From Chloroflexota bacterium (lineage in GTDB: Bacteria > Chloroflexota > UBA6077 > CF-72): DNA of 44,267 nt. Location: assembly GCA_019239775.1 (NCBI GenBank), contig JAFAZN010000224.1, positions 1 through 44,267 on the forward strand, given 5' to 3'. The position numbers were made by a program, and so were the translations under genes. Of this stretch, positions 15,729 through 24,458 are shown piece by piece. The number at the start of each line of letters is the position of its first letter. Within the stretch, counting starts at the first letter, position 1. The notes under the pieces were generated by a model. The model was not told where the DNA came from, searched no databases, and was given only the letters and a program-made list of their open reading frames with translations.

Positions 15729-16469
15729 TCAGCCGAGGTCGCGGCCGATCCGGTCGGCGGCTTCGCCTAGGCGGTCGGCGACAGTTTGCAGGCTGTGCTC
15801 GTCGATGGTGGCGAGCGTGCCGAGAGCGGCGATCGTTGCCGCGATCTGGCCTTCTTGGAAAACCGGTCTCGCTACCGCCACGGTCCCGGTGTCTTGGTAG
15901 TGCGTCACCGCGTAGCCGAGCCTGCGCACGTCGGCCAGGCGCGGCTCGTGTTTATCGTGACCGTTCAGATACGCGCGCATCACCAGCGATTGCGCGGCGG
16001 CCGGCGTCAGCCGGTCGCCGACCCGAACACCAACGAAGATATTCCTGCGCGGTGGATACGCCACGCGCACCACGACGGGCAGCGCGCCATCCCAGATAGC
16101 GAGGACGGTGCTTTCGTTCAAGTCGCTTGCGGCGCTCTCGAGGTGCGGACCCGCCACATCCAGCAGGTGCAGACTGCCCTGAGCGATGCGGCCCAGCCGA
16201 ATCAGTTTGATACCCAGCGAGTAGCGGCCGGTCTGCTGGTTGTAGCGCAGCAAGCCTTCCTGGCGCAGGCTCGTGGCGTACCGGTGCGTCGTCGTTTTGC
16301 CCAGCTTGAAGCGCTGAACGAGCTCGTTGAGCGAGACCTCGGGCTGCTCCTCGGTGAAGAAGGCCAGCATCTGGACGGCGCGACTGATCGCCTGGATCGC
16401 AGGCTCGCCATCGCGTTCGGGTGCGACCCCATTGTCCTCGGACGGCAGCGCTTCCGGCGTCTCGCTCAT
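15729..16469 (-). CDS. IclR-family transcriptional regulator
   Basis: The 246-residue protein starts at ATG 16469. The N-terminal winged helix covers about 24-85 (IQAISRAVQMLAFF, SLNELVQRFKLGKTTTHRYA, GRYSLGIKLIRLG). The C-terminal GAF-like effector domain follows from about 105 (LNESTVLAIWDGALPVVVRV ... VARPVFQEGQIAATIAALG). IclR proteins control aromatic and short-chain acid catabolism, binding pathway intermediates. It is the last gene of the minus-strand run, 26 bases after livH, so its expression would rise with the operon; no operator was recognised. Confidence 0.9.
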   Translation of the reverse strand: MSETPEALPSEDNGVAPERDGEPAIQAISRAVQMLAFFTEEQPEVSLNELVQRFKLGKTTTHRYATSLRQEGLLRYNQQTGRYSLGIKLIRLGRIAQGSLHLLDVAGPHLESAASDLNESTVLAIWDGALPVVVRVAYPPRRNIFVGVRVGDRLTPAAAQSLVMRAYLNGHDKHEPRLADVRRLGYAVTHYQDTGTVAVARPVFQEGQIAATIAALGTLATIDEHSLQTVADRLGEAADRIGRDLG

Positions 16470-16495
16470 AGAGCTATTGTGGCCAAAGGACGGAT

Positions 16496-17362
16496 TTAGT
16501 GTGCGGCCCACTCGCTTCCTAATAAGCCTCGCGGTCGCACCGTGAGAAGCACCAGCAGCAGCACGAAGACCATGACGGTCTCGTACTCGGCGGACAGGTA
16601 CCGACCAACCAGCGCCTGGAGCACACCTACCAGGATCCCCCCGACGAGTGGTCCGCGCAGGGTGCCGAAACCGCCCAGCACCGCCGCGACGAATCCGAAA
16701 ATGCCATAGGTGGTGGCGTCGGTCGACGTGTACTGCGCGGGCGCAATCAGAATTCCGCCCAGGCCACCCAGGCCCGCGGTTGCCGCCATTGCGAGTGCGC
16801 CGATCCACTCGGGCGAGATGCCCAACAAGGCGCTCGTTTCACGGCTTGCCGCGCACGCGCGCATCGCACGACCTATTGTTGTGAACTGGAGTAGCGCGCC
16901 TACGCCGATCACCAGGGCGACGGTCGCGACGATCATGATCGCGTACTGGCCGGTGATGCTGCCCCCGGGCAAATCGACGCGCACGCCTGGTAACCACTCG
17001 GGGAGGGTGCGCGGCTGCGTGCCCAGCCATTTCTGGAGAAGGATGGTAACCAGCCCCGCGACGACGAGGCACGCCATCATCACACTGATTTGATCCGAGC
17101 GGCGACTCCAGATGGGTAAGACCACCAGGAGCCACAGCAGAAGGCCAGCGACTATGGTGAGCGCCAGGGCGATTAGTAGAGCCACTGGATATGGCAGCTG
17201 GAGGACTTCGAGGAACCAGAACGCGGCCATGCCGCCGAGGGCAACGAACACGCCCTGCGCGAAATTCACAATGCCGGTGGTGCGGTAGATCAGTGAGAAG
17301 CCTACGCCGACGAGGGCATACACACAGCCGGTGGCAATGCCAGTTGCAAGAATGATCGTCAT
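16496..17362 (-). CDS. livH: Branched-chain-type ABC transporter permease LivH
   Basis: The 288-residue inner-membrane permease has the LivH hallmarks: GCVYALVGVGFSLIYRTTGI and VNFAQGVFVALGGM at the start, an EAA-type loop TIGRAMRACAASRETSALLG that contacts the ATPase, and AVLGGFGTLRGPLVGG near the end. Its start overlaps the LivG stop by 4 bases. The HAAT family transports amino acids but also aromatic acids, amides and urea, so the name gives the family and not the substrate. Context in a catabolic operon favours an unusual carboxylate or amide substrate. Confidence 0.92.
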   Translation of the reverse strand: MTIILATGIATGCVYALVGVGFSLIYRTTGIVNFAQGVFVALGGMAAFWFLEVLQLPYPVALLIALALTIVAGLLLWLLVVLPIWSRRSDQISVMMACLVVAGLVTILLQKWLGTQPRTLPEWLPGVRVDLPGGSITGQYAIMIVATVALVIGVGALLQFTTIGRAMRACAASRETSALLGISPEWIGALAMAATAGLGGLGGILIAPAQYTSTDATTYGIFGFVAAVLGGFGTLRGPLVGGILVGVLQALVGRYLSAEYETVMVFVLLLVLLTVRPRGLLGSEWAAH

Positions 17363-18153
17363 GCTTCCACTGTCACTTCTAGCTCAACGGACTCTTCGGT
17401 TCCGAGATAGGCGGCGTGCACCGCCGGATCTTTTTCAATGTGCCGCGGTGCGCCTTCAGCGATGATCTCGCCGTAGTTCATTACCGTGATCCGATCGCAC
17501 AGGTCGAACAAAAATGGTACGTTGTGATCGACCAATAGCAACCCGAGTCCACTCGACTGGCGGATGCGCCCGATCAACTCCGCCAGCAGCTGTGACTCTG
17601 TCGCGTTCAGACCGGCTGTTGGTTCGTCCAGCAAGAGCAGGCGCGGCGACGCCGCTAGTGCTCGGGCAATCTCCAGAAACCGCAGCTGACCGAACGTGAG
17701 TCTGGAGGCATTGACGTCTGCAAGATTGCTGAGGCCGACTTCCGCAAGCAGAAACTGCGCTTGGTGACGAAGCGCTGTCTCTTCGTGCCGAGCTGATGGT
17801 AAATGGAGAATGGCCGAAAATGGTCCGTTGTGAAAACGCGTATGCATGCCAACCCGGACGTTGTCCAGCACGCTCAAGCCGGCGATCGGCGCAGCCTCTT
17901 GAAAGGTCCGCACCAGTCCGAGGCGTGCGGTATGCGACGGCCCGATGCGACTGACGTCGTGCTTATCCAGGGTGACTTTGCCACTGTCCGGTCGGAGGAA
18001 TCCACTCAGAATGGACAAGAATGTGGATTTGCCGGCGCCATTCGGACCAATGAGGCCTGCAACCACCCCGTCTTCCAAATCGATCGACGCATTCTTTACT
18101 GCGACGACACCACCGAAGGCTTTCGTCACCCGCTCCGCGCGGAGTGTGCTCAC
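17359..18153 (-). CDS. livG: Branched-chain-type ABC transporter ATPase LivG
   Basis: The 264-residue ATPase has Walker A GPNGAGKS (about 37-44), Q-loop LVRTFQEAAP, a signature written LTFGQLRFLEIARAL instead of the usual LSGGQ/LSYGQ, Walker B LLLLDEPTAGLN and the H-loop LLVDHNVPF. The long insert between Walker A and signature is typical of LivG. It overlaps livM and livH by 4 bases each, so the complex subunits are translationally coupled. Confidence 0.93.
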   Translation of the reverse strand: MSTLRAERVTKAFGGVVAVKNASIDLEDGVVAGLIGPNGAGKSTFLSILSGFLRPDSGKVTLDKHDVSRIGPSHTARLGLVRTFQEAAPIAGLSVLDNVRVGMHTRFHNGPFSAILHLPSARHEETALRHQAQFLLAEVGLSNLADVNASRLTFGQLRFLEIARALAASPRLLLLDEPTAGLNATESQLLAELIGRIRQSSGLGLLLVDHNVPFLFDLCDRITVMNYGEIIAEGAPRHIEKDPAVHAAYLGTEESVELEVTVEA

Positions 18154-19094
18154 GCAGCCGCCCAGCGCAGGCGCACACCAAGCAAACCATTCGGCACGAA
18201 CATAATCACCAGCAGCAGGATCAGCAGGAAAATCGCGTTCTGCCAGTCCGCTATGCCTGAGAATACCTGCGGTCCGAGAATCACCACCACCGACCCGAGG
18301 ACTGGCCCGAGCAGCGCTCCGCGTCCTCCGATGAACAGGATGACGAACATATTGATCGCCGTTCCTGCGTCGTAGAGGTCAGGACCGACGAAACTCGTGA
18401 CCGCGACGTACAGCGAGCCCGCGACCGCGGCCAATACTGCCGCGAGGACGAACGCCAATGTCTTGTAGCCATGCAGATTGACGCCGAGACTGGCTGCCAC
18501 GTCCTCACGCACCGCGAGCGCGCGCCATGCTCGTCCTACGTATGACGACTGGGTGGCGGCAAAAACCAGCAAAGCCAAACCGCACACCAGCCAGCACAGG
18601 ATGTACGCATGCGTCTGGTCCAGCGACGTAAAGCCGCCGAGCGTGAGTGGTGGAACTGCCGAAATCCCGATGGCACCGTTGGTCAGGCCCGTGGCGGCAT
18701 CGGCGAACGAAGTGGTGCCCAATGCCAATGCGAAGGTGCCCATCGCGAGATAGTGGCCGCGCAGTCGCAGCAGCGGGACACCGACAAGCAGTGCGATGCC
18801 AGCCGCAATGATCGCGGCGACAATCATGCTGAGCCACGGATTCCAGTGCAACCGCGTCGTGAACAACGCCAGTCCGTAGCCGCCGACGGCCATGAACGAG
18901 GTCTGCGCGAATGAAACTTGACCCGCGCGACCGGTCACGATGTTCAAACCGATCGTTGCGGTCGCAAAGATCGATACGATCAGCATGTTGTAGAGCCACA
19001 AGCGCGAGCCGCTGAGTGGCACGGCAATGACGAAGGCTGCGACCAGCAGCGGGACGAGCCACCCTGCGCGTCCGCGGAGAAGTGCGGCGTTCAT
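18150..19094 (-). CDS. livM: Branched-chain-type ABC transporter permease LivM
   Basis: The 314-residue permease has about nine membrane segments and the LivM motifs: LIVSIFATATIGLNIVTGRA, GQVSFAQTSFMAVGGYG, LRLRGHYLAMGTFAL and the EAA-like SYVGRAWRALAVREDVAASL. It ends FVPNGLLGVRLRW, the usual C-terminal end of the family. It pairs with LivH to form the membrane channel. The overlap with livF (4 bases) and livG (4 bases) marks one operon. Confidence 0.93.
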   Translation of the reverse strand: MNAALLRGRAGWLVPLLVAAFVIAVPLSGSRLWLYNMLIVSIFATATIGLNIVTGRAGQVSFAQTSFMAVGGYGLALFTTRLHWNPWLSMIVAAIIAAGIALLVGVPLLRLRGHYLAMGTFALALGTTSFADAATGLTNGAIGISAVPPLTLGGFTSLDQTHAYILCWLVCGLALLVFAATQSSYVGRAWRALAVREDVAASLGVNLHGYKTLAFVLAAVLAAVAGSLYVAVTSFVGPDLYDAGTAINMFVILFIGGRGALLGPVLGSVVVILGPQVFSGIADWQNAIFLLILLLVIMFVPNGLLGVRLRWAAA

Positions 19095-19825
19095 GCGGCT
19101 CCCACCGCCACTCCGAGATACAACGCGGAGAGCTCCTCTTCGGCGGGCCGCCGGTTCGACTCCTGGTACACGATGTGGCCACTGTGCAGCACAATGCTGG
19201 TATCCGGCAGGCGCCCGAGATTCACCGATTTCTGCTCCACCAGCACCATGCTGAGGCCGTTGGCCTGGTTCAGTTGCGCCAGTGCGCGGTACACGCGGGC
19301 GACCGCTTGTGGCGCCAGGCCCAATGACGGTTCATCCAGCAACAGCACGCGTGGTCGCGACAGCAGCGCGCGGGCGATTGCGAGCATTTGCATCTCGCCT
19401 CCACTCAGTGTTTTGCAGTCCTGCTGGAGGCGTTGACCAAGCACCGGAAATAGTCCGGTGATTTCGGCGAAGCTCTCCGCTTTGGAACGCCTCCGCTCAG
19501 GTGGTGCGGAATGCCAGCCCAGGTCCAGATTGTCCAGGACCGAGAGGCCCGGCAGCGTGCCGCGCCCTTCAGGTACCAGGGCAATCCCGCGTTTGACGCG
19601 CTTGTACGCTGGAATCCGCGTCACGTCTTGGCCGGCGAGCTGAATGGCGCCCTGCCGTGGGCGAACTGCGCCGGCGAGCGCGCGTACCAGGCTGCTCTTG
19701 CCCGCGCCGTTGGGGCCGAGGACCAGCGCCAGGCCACCTTGTGCCAGGTGGAATGAGATCGGCTGGAGCGCGGCAACCGGGCCGTAGCTCACCGCCAGTC
19801 CCTCTACGCTGAGGACAGGCTCCAT
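19091..19825 (-). CDS. livF: Branched-chain-type ABC transporter ATPase LivF
   Basis: The 244-residue ATPase has Walker A GPNGAGKS (about 37-44), signature LSGGEMQMLAIARAL, Walker B VLLLDEPSLGLAP and switch MVLVEQ. The segment GIALVPEGRGTLPGLSVLDN is diagnostic for LivF. It lies 3 bases after the binding-protein gene and 4 bases into livM, completing a canonical transporter set in the order binding protein, LivF, LivM, LivG, LivH. Confidence 0.93.
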   Translation of the reverse strand: MEPVLSVEGLAVSYGPVAALQPISFHLAQGGLALVLGPNGAGKSSLVRALAGAVRPRQGAIQLAGQDVTRIPAYKRVKRGIALVPEGRGTLPGLSVLDNLDLGWHSAPPERRRSKAESFAEITGLFPVLGQRLQQDCKTLSGGEMQMLAIARALLSRPRVLLLDEPSLGLAPQAVARVYRALAQLNQANGLSMVLVEQKSVNLGRLPDTSIVLHSGHIVYQESNRRPAEEELSALYLGVAVGAA

Positions 19826-19828
19826 TGG

Positions 19829-21022
19829 TTATTCGGCGAACGGCGAGACGATATTGAGCGTGCTGCCTTGAAACTGTCCTACCGCAAACGGAATCGCAAC
19901 TTTTTGCTGCCCTGTGTGATCGGCCGCGCTGTACTGATAATCCGTGCTGGTACCCGAAATCGCGGCAGCTTCCAGGGCGGCGCGCAGCGCATCACCTCCG
20001 GTGGCGTGCGATGACTTTATCGCGGTGGCCAGCAACTGGACCTCGTCCCAACCAGCCTGTGCGCCGACGGCTCCCGTCAGATCCTTGTGCGTTTTGTCCC
20101 ATTCGGTCCGAAACGCCTGGACGGCCGCTTTGCGCTTCGCGCTCGAGATATCCGGGTACGCCATTGGGGCGCTGACTAACGTAAATGCGTTGGCATAGCC
20201 GGCGGATGCGGCCTGAAGCACGCCCGGATCATCAGTGGCCATGATCAAGGGCACCTTCAAGCCGAGTGAGGTGGCGTTTTTCGCGACCACCAGCTGAATG
20301 GGGCCCGTCAAAAGAGTAACAACCGCCGACGTGTTCGCGTCGCGGGCCTGCGCCAGCAGCGGCGACACGTCAGTAGCCGTGGCATCGACGCCCAGATTCA
20401 CCGGCACTGACATACCCATCTGGGGTCCGGATGCAGCAGCAATTGCCGACCCCTGCTGGCCGTAGGGTGTCTGGGAATACATGAACGCGATGGACTCCGC
20501 CTTCACGTTCTTGGACGCGTAATTGAGCTCCGCTCCGACGATGTGATCGATAAGTGGCAGTACCGAGAAGACCCATTTCGGATCAGTATCCGGCGGCAGC
20601 ACCGTATTGACGATCAATGGCACCTGACGCGAGGTCACGATCGGTGTTTCGGCTGCCGTGCCTGCCGAGGACGAGCCGGTCATGATCACGTTGGCGTTAT
20701 ATTGATTGAGCAGTTGGTTGACGGCGGTGACGCCGGTCGCGGCGACCGACGCCATATCAACCACGTGGACGTTCAATTGGTGACCGTCGACACCACCACT
20801 CCCGTTCAGCGTATTCGCCGCCAGTTGGATGCCTTCGGCGGTCGGGCCATCCACCGCGGCCAGATAGCCGGTGATACCAGCGGCAACGCCGATTTCAATT
20901 GGCGCGGCGCCGGATGAACCGGCGGCGCCGCCGCCGGTCGGTGCGAGCGCACCAGGCGAGCAGGCGGCGAGGATCAGACTGAATGACGCGATAACGCTAG
21001 CCGGTACAGAGGCTTTCAACAC
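19829..21022 (-). CDS. Branched-chain-type ABC substrate-binding lipoprotein
   Basis: The 397-residue lipoprotein has a signal peptide ending in LILAAC with lipid-modified Cys21, then a short Gly/Ala linker. The mature part is a type I periplasmic-binding fold of the Leu/Ile/Val-binding family: PIEIGVAAGITGYLAAVDGP, NVIMTGSSSAGTAAETPI, and SIAFMYSQTPYGQQGSA. The start ATG 21022 follows GGGGGTGGAA. The ligand cannot be read from sequence; the Ser-rich MTGSSSAGT segment normally holds the amino-acid carboxylate and is preserved. It is 26 bases after the DUF6282 gene and 3 bases before livF. Confidence 0.92.
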   Translation of the reverse strand: MLKASVPASVIASFSLILAACSPGALAPTGGGAAGSSGAAPIEIGVAAGITGYLAAVDGPTAEGIQLAANTLNGSGGVDGHQLNVHVVDMASVAATGVTAVNQLLNQYNANVIMTGSSSAGTAAETPIVTSRQVPLIVNTVLPPDTDPKWVFSVLPLIDHIVGAELNYASKNVKAESIAFMYSQTPYGQQGSAIAAASGPQMGMSVPVNLGVDATATDVSPLLAQARDANTSAVVTLLTGPIQLVVAKNATSLGLKVPLIMATDDPGVLQAASAGYANAFTLVSAPMAYPDISSAKRKAAVQAFRTEWDKTHKDLTGAVGAQAGWDEVQLLATAIKSSHATGGDALRAALEAAAISGTSTDYQYSAADHTGQQKVAIPFAVGQFQGSTLNIVSPFAE

Positions 21023-21048
21023 ATTTCCACCCCCACACGTGACTTGAA

Positions 21049-21927
21049 TCAGCTCACGCCGAGTAGCGACCCCGGATTGTCACTGAGCATGCGCCGAACG
21101 TCTCGCTCGGCGACTCCGTTGTCAACAAGCAGCTGCGCGAGTTTGCCGAACACTTCGGCCGCCGTCGGCGACGTCGCCTGCCCGGTATCCGAGCCGATCG
21201 TGGTGTGCTCGGGACCAACGTCCCGGATCCACGAGATCAGGTTTGCGATTGGTCGCTCGGGGCGATCGCGGGCCCACATGTTGGCCTCGTGCTCGATGAA
21301 CGCGCCCATCTTTGCCAGCTCGCAGGCCTGATCGTGCGAAACGTCGACGATGAAGTCCGGATGCGCCACGATGAGCTTCTCGACTCCAGCTTCTCGGGCG
21401 GCCTTGAACACCGCGAAAATCTCCGCCGGCGGCATGTGCCCGGAGGATAGGATGGCGTCTTCTTCCTTGATCAGCTCGATGATCTGGTAGACCTCCGGCT
21501 TCAATTTGCCGGCATCGTCGAAGACCGAGTTGACCGCTTCGGGCATGAGCTTCATCGTCGCCGTCGGAAAGCCGCTGGCCGCGCCATCAGCGTGATGTGC
21601 AATGTGCGCCGGCGACGACATCGTCGGGAACCAGACGACTTTGCCGCCCATGCGCAAGCTCATCTCGACCGCGCGCGGGTTCAATCCACCCACAAGGCCA
21701 TTGAGCGCGATGCCACCGAAGACTTTGACGCGCAGCTTGTCCAGCACCGACCGCTGAATGGTGAGCACGTCCATCACCGTGTTGTGGTGATGCGACTTCA
21801 GCACCACCGCTTTGAAGCCGTGCTCGTCGAAGTGCTGCGCCGCCTCGACGGGGTCCATCCGCCTCGGGAAGGGCGACGGCGCGGAGTGATAGTGCAGATC
21901 GACCGTGTCGCGGATCAACTCGTTCAT
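21049..21927 (-). CDS. DUF6282-type metal-dependent hydrolase (amidohydrolase fold)
   Basis: The 292-residue protein looks like an amidohydrolase/PHP-type metalloenzyme: His12-x-His14 in DLHYHSAPSP, a His cluster SHHHN at 45-49, His164 in SSGHMPP, His189 in VAHPDF and Asp247 in GSDTG, in the order expected for a TIM-barrel metal site. I recall this architecture as the DUF6282 family, of unknown reaction. Its ATG shares one base with the bicupin stop (TGATG), so the two are coupled. In this operon a hydrolysis of a cyclic amide, lactone or decarboxylation is plausible but unproven. Confidence 0.8.
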   Translation of the reverse strand: MNELIRDTVDLHYHSAPSPFPRRMDPVEAAQHFDEHGFKAVVLKSHHHNTVMDVLTIQRSVLDKLRVKVFGGIALNGLVGGLNPRAVEMSLRMGGKVVWFPTMSSPAHIAHHADGAASGFPTATMKLMPEAVNSVFDDAGKLKPEVYQIIELIKEEDAILSSGHMPPAEIFAVFKAAREAGVEKLIVAHPDFIVDVSHDQACELAKMGAFIEHEANMWARDRPERPIANLISWIRDVGPEHTTIGSDTGQATSPTAAEVFGKLAQLLVDNGVAERDVRRMLSDNPGSLLGVS

Positions 21928-22844
21928 CAGACGTGTTCGGGCATGGGATAGTCGTCCGCATTCAATACCCAGCCTGGTTTCTCAGAGAAATCCACGCGCG
22001 GCGGACTGAAAATGTCGATCAACTGGTTCCACCCAGTGCTGATGGACTGCGAGGTGTGAATGCTCGGCGGTGGAATCACCGCGACCGACGGAGAACCGAT
22101 CCGTGTGTGATCGTCCTCGAGCCAAGCTCCCAGATTCGAGGTCCACGGGAATCGAATATGGTGGACATACTCGCCCTGCAGCACCAGCGAGCACTGCTCG
22201 AAGTCGTCGTGGCTGTGCGGTGACAGCCTGGCAGGATCGCGTGGTCCGGATGATCCGTCCATGTAATTGACCATGAACGTGGTGCAACGAAAGATATTGC
22301 CGAAACGCGACTTATCCGGCGGCACGTCGAGGCTGTACGTTCTTACCCGAAACCCACCTACGGGATCCGGCCACGGCTCCAGCGGCGCAATGTTGGGATG
22401 CGGTTGTGCGTAGGAGGCTGCGTTGGAGGCCTTTGCGGTGAGGTCTTCGGAACGATGACTGAAGAGCTGCACCACTCGTCCTGGCCTGGTCACTTTGAGG
22501 TGGCTTTTGCCAGCTGGCACGAACGTAAGTGAGTACGGCGACACGGAGGTGGTTCCGTCGTCGGTGGTGACCTCTACGGCGGCGCCGTCGCGCTCCGGCA
22601 GCAGAATGACGTATTCGTCGGGTTGCTGGGCGCGCGAGAACTCGGCGCCGGGCTGCACCTCGCTGTAGACGAGCACGAAGTTCTGGCCGCGGGCGTACCA
22701 CGTTCGAGCGGTCGGCGAGGACTCCTGGGGCTCGGTGCCGTAGAAGCGCGCGTACTCGCACGGCGCGTAGGCGCTGGCGGGTGGACGCGTGCTGGCGCCG
22801 TAGCTGGACATCGTCGAGCGCACATCGGTTCGGTCGAGGACCAT
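21927..22844 (-). CDS. Bicupin-fold protein
   Basis: The 305-residue protein appears to contain two cupin barrels, about 40-150 (GQNFVLVYSEVQPGAEFSRA ... YSLTFVPAGKSHLKV) and 170-295 (RLSPHSHDDFEQCSLVLQGE ... VAVIPPPSIHTSQ). Only the second retains a metal-site pattern: His-x-His (SPHSHDDFEQ) with a late His (SIHTS). The first lacks the histidines. Members range from oxygenases and isomerases to ligand-binding proteins. The start at ATG 22844 has GGGAG upstream; ATG 22811 is an alternative. A 106-base gap separates it from the lyase gene upstream, the largest in this run, so a second promoter there is possible. Confidence 0.75.
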   Translation of the reverse strand: MVLDRTDVRSTMSSYGASTRPPASAYAPCEYARFYGTEPQESSPTARTWYARGQNFVLVYSEVQPGAEFSRAQQPDEYVILLPERDGAAVEVTTDDGTTSVSPYSLTFVPAGKSHLKVTRPGRVVQLFSHRSEDLTAKASNAASYAQPHPNIAPLEPWPDPVGGFRVRTYSLDVPPDKSRFGNIFRCTTFMVNYMDGSSGPRDPARLSPHSHDDFEQCSLVLQGEYVHHIRFPWTSNLGAWLEDDHTRIGSPSVAVIPPPSIHTSQSISTGWNQLIDIFSPPRVDFSEKPGWVLNADDYPMPEHV

Positions 22845-22950
22845 CGGCTCTACTCTCCCTCATACCGTATAGTGGTTTACTGTCCTGCTATTCGGTACGC
22901 CGGCGAGCATAGCACCGACCAACGACTGCCGTAAAGACGTGCCGCGAACC

Positions 22951-24405
22951 TCAGGCGACGTCGGCCAGCGCGGCCAGCTTGTGGAACTCCGCATCCAGTG
23001 CGGTGGCTGCTTCGGCCACGCTGCGCTGGCTCTCGGCGAGCCACTTCTGGTGCTCGTGAAGGACATCCGCGGCGTCGCCGCGCATGCGCTCGACTTCGCG
23101 CGGCTGCGGGCCACCGCTTCCTTCGCGAGTTGCGATGATGTGCCGCGGGTCCAGGGCGCGCGCAAGCTCTGCTGCAGTGATCGGTAAGGCAGCACCGTAC
23201 ACCGAGGCCGCCTGCGTGTAATCGATCTCTGTTGGCTTCAGACCGCGCTGTCGACCGAAGTCCGTCAGGTGCGATGCAAATTCGTGCGCTTCGCGGAACG
23301 GCACGCCGGCGGACTGGACCAGCACCTCCGCCAGATTGGTCGTCGCCGAATAGTCGCGATTGACTTCTGCTAGCGAGCGTTGCGGATCGACCACAATCGC
23401 CCGCACGGTGCGCAGCAGCAAGTACAGCAATTCGTGCGCACGCGAAATCGGGACGACACTGGTGACCGTTTCGCGCACGTCGCTCATGCCGGAAGTCACG
23501 TTGTGCGCAAGCAGTGTCATCGATTCGGCAGAGCCAATGATGATGCTGGCGTGTTCACGCAGCACCTCCAGCACGCGCGGATTGCGCTTCTGCGGCATCA
23601 TGCTGCTGATGCCGGTCAAGCTGGAGGCTGGATCAAGGATGAGCCAGGGTTCCGTCAGATAGAACTGGGCCATCAGGTCCTGCACGAACTGTGCGACCTG
23701 AACGGAGACTGTGGCAAGGAGTTGGACAAACTCCACGCTGGAATCAACCGGTGCGACAAGGTTCGCGTCGAAGGCGTTGTCGACGATTGCTCCGAAGCCG
23801 AGGAGCTCCGCCAGCCGCGCGCGGTTGATCGCGAAAGAAGACGTCGTGCCGGCACCAGCGCCCAGCGGACTCCGGTTCGTGCGCTGGTAGCTCTCCATGA
23901 TGCGCGCAGACGAGCGCTCTAGTCCTGACAGTATCGCGAGCAGATAGTGCGCGAACGTGGTTGGCTGCGCCTGCACGCCATGCGTGTAAATCGGCATGAC
24001 CGTGTCGGAGTTGCGCGACGCGAGCTCGAGCATCACCTCGCGCACCGGCAGCAAGTCCTGCATGAATGCCAGGTGTGCAGCCCGCAGCCAGAGGCTCACA
24101 CCTGTGGACAGCATGTCCTGTCGACTGCGGCCGACGTGGAGCCACGAGCCTTCAGCTCCAACAATCTCGAGCAGCGCGTGTTCGAAATTGAGGTAATCGT
24201 GCGAGCGGCTTGCGTCAGGCGCCGCTTCGCGATCGATCAGTTGCTGGATGCCGCTGGCGATCCTGCTTGCGAGTTCCTGCGGGATGATGCCTGCTTCGCG
24301 GAGCATCACCAGCGATGCTTTGTTCATCGCCGACATCGACGCATAAAAATCCGGCAGCTCCAGCGGAGGCACGCTGGTGCGGAGCGAGTAACCCTGGTCA
24401 GTCAT
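22951..24405 (-). CDS. Argininosuccinate lyase-like C-N (or C-O) lyase
   Basis: The 484-residue protein belongs to the fumarase/aspartase superfamily, ArgH branch. Seen: GRSRQDM at 92-98, YTHGVQAQPTTFAHYLLA with the Thr141-His142 pair, and the mobile catalytic loop TGISSMMPQKRNPRVLE at 264-280 with catalytic Ser267/268, Lys273 and Asn275. True ArgH has GRSRNDQ; here Asn and Gln, which contact argininosuccinate, are Gln96 and Met98. There is no arginine pathway gene nearby, so I infer a catabolic lyase that splits an N- or O-substituted succinate (compare EDDS lyase) into fumarate and an amine or alcohol. It lies between a peptide-type binding protein and the bicupin gene; a hairpin precedes its start. 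Confidence 0.85.
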   Translation of the reverse strand: MTDQGYSLRTSVPPLELPDFYASMSAMNKASLVMLREAGIIPQELASRIASGIQQLIDREAAPDASRSHDYLNFEHALLEIVGAEGSWLHVGRSRQDMLSTGVSLWLRAAHLAFMQDLLPVREVMLELASRNSDTVMPIYTHGVQAQPTTFAHYLLAILSGLERSSARIMESYQRTNRSPLGAGAGTTSSFAINRARLAELLGFGAIVDNAFDANLVAPVDSSVEFVQLLATVSVQVAQFVQDLMAQFYLTEPWLILDPASSLTGISSMMPQKRNPRVLEVLREHASIIIGSAESMTLLAHNVTSGMSDVRETVTSVVPISRAHELLYLLLRTVRAIVVDPQRSLAEVNRDYSATTNLAEVLVQSAGVPFREAHEFASHLTDFGRQRGLKPTEIDYTQAASVYGAALPITAAELARALDPRHIIATREGSGGPQPREVERMRGDAADVLHEHQKWLAESQRSVAEAATALDAEFHKLAALADVA

Positions 24406-24409
24406 CGGT

Positions 24410-24431
24410 GTGGGGCTTAGCTTAGCCCCAC
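24410..24431 (-). promoter_or_regulatory. Stem-loop just upstream of the lyase start codon
   Basis: GTGGGGCT and AGCCCCAC form a perfect 8-bp, GC-rich stem around a 6-base loop. In the minus-strand transcript it ends 4 bases before the ATG of the ArgH-like lyase and no U-tract follows, so it is unlikely to be a classical terminator. It lies in the 53-base gap after the binding-protein gene and could tune lyase translation or cap the upstream message after processing. Confidence 0.5.
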
Positions 24432-24458
24432 CGGTCAGCTAAAGAGCAGCGAGCAATC

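Noticed and set aside
22861-22880. ATACCGTAT as an IclR operator upstream of the bicupin
   Set aside because: The arms are only 4 bp and IclR sites are usually longer; a similar CCGTAT near 14363 lies in the divergent Rieske promoter but is too short to weigh.
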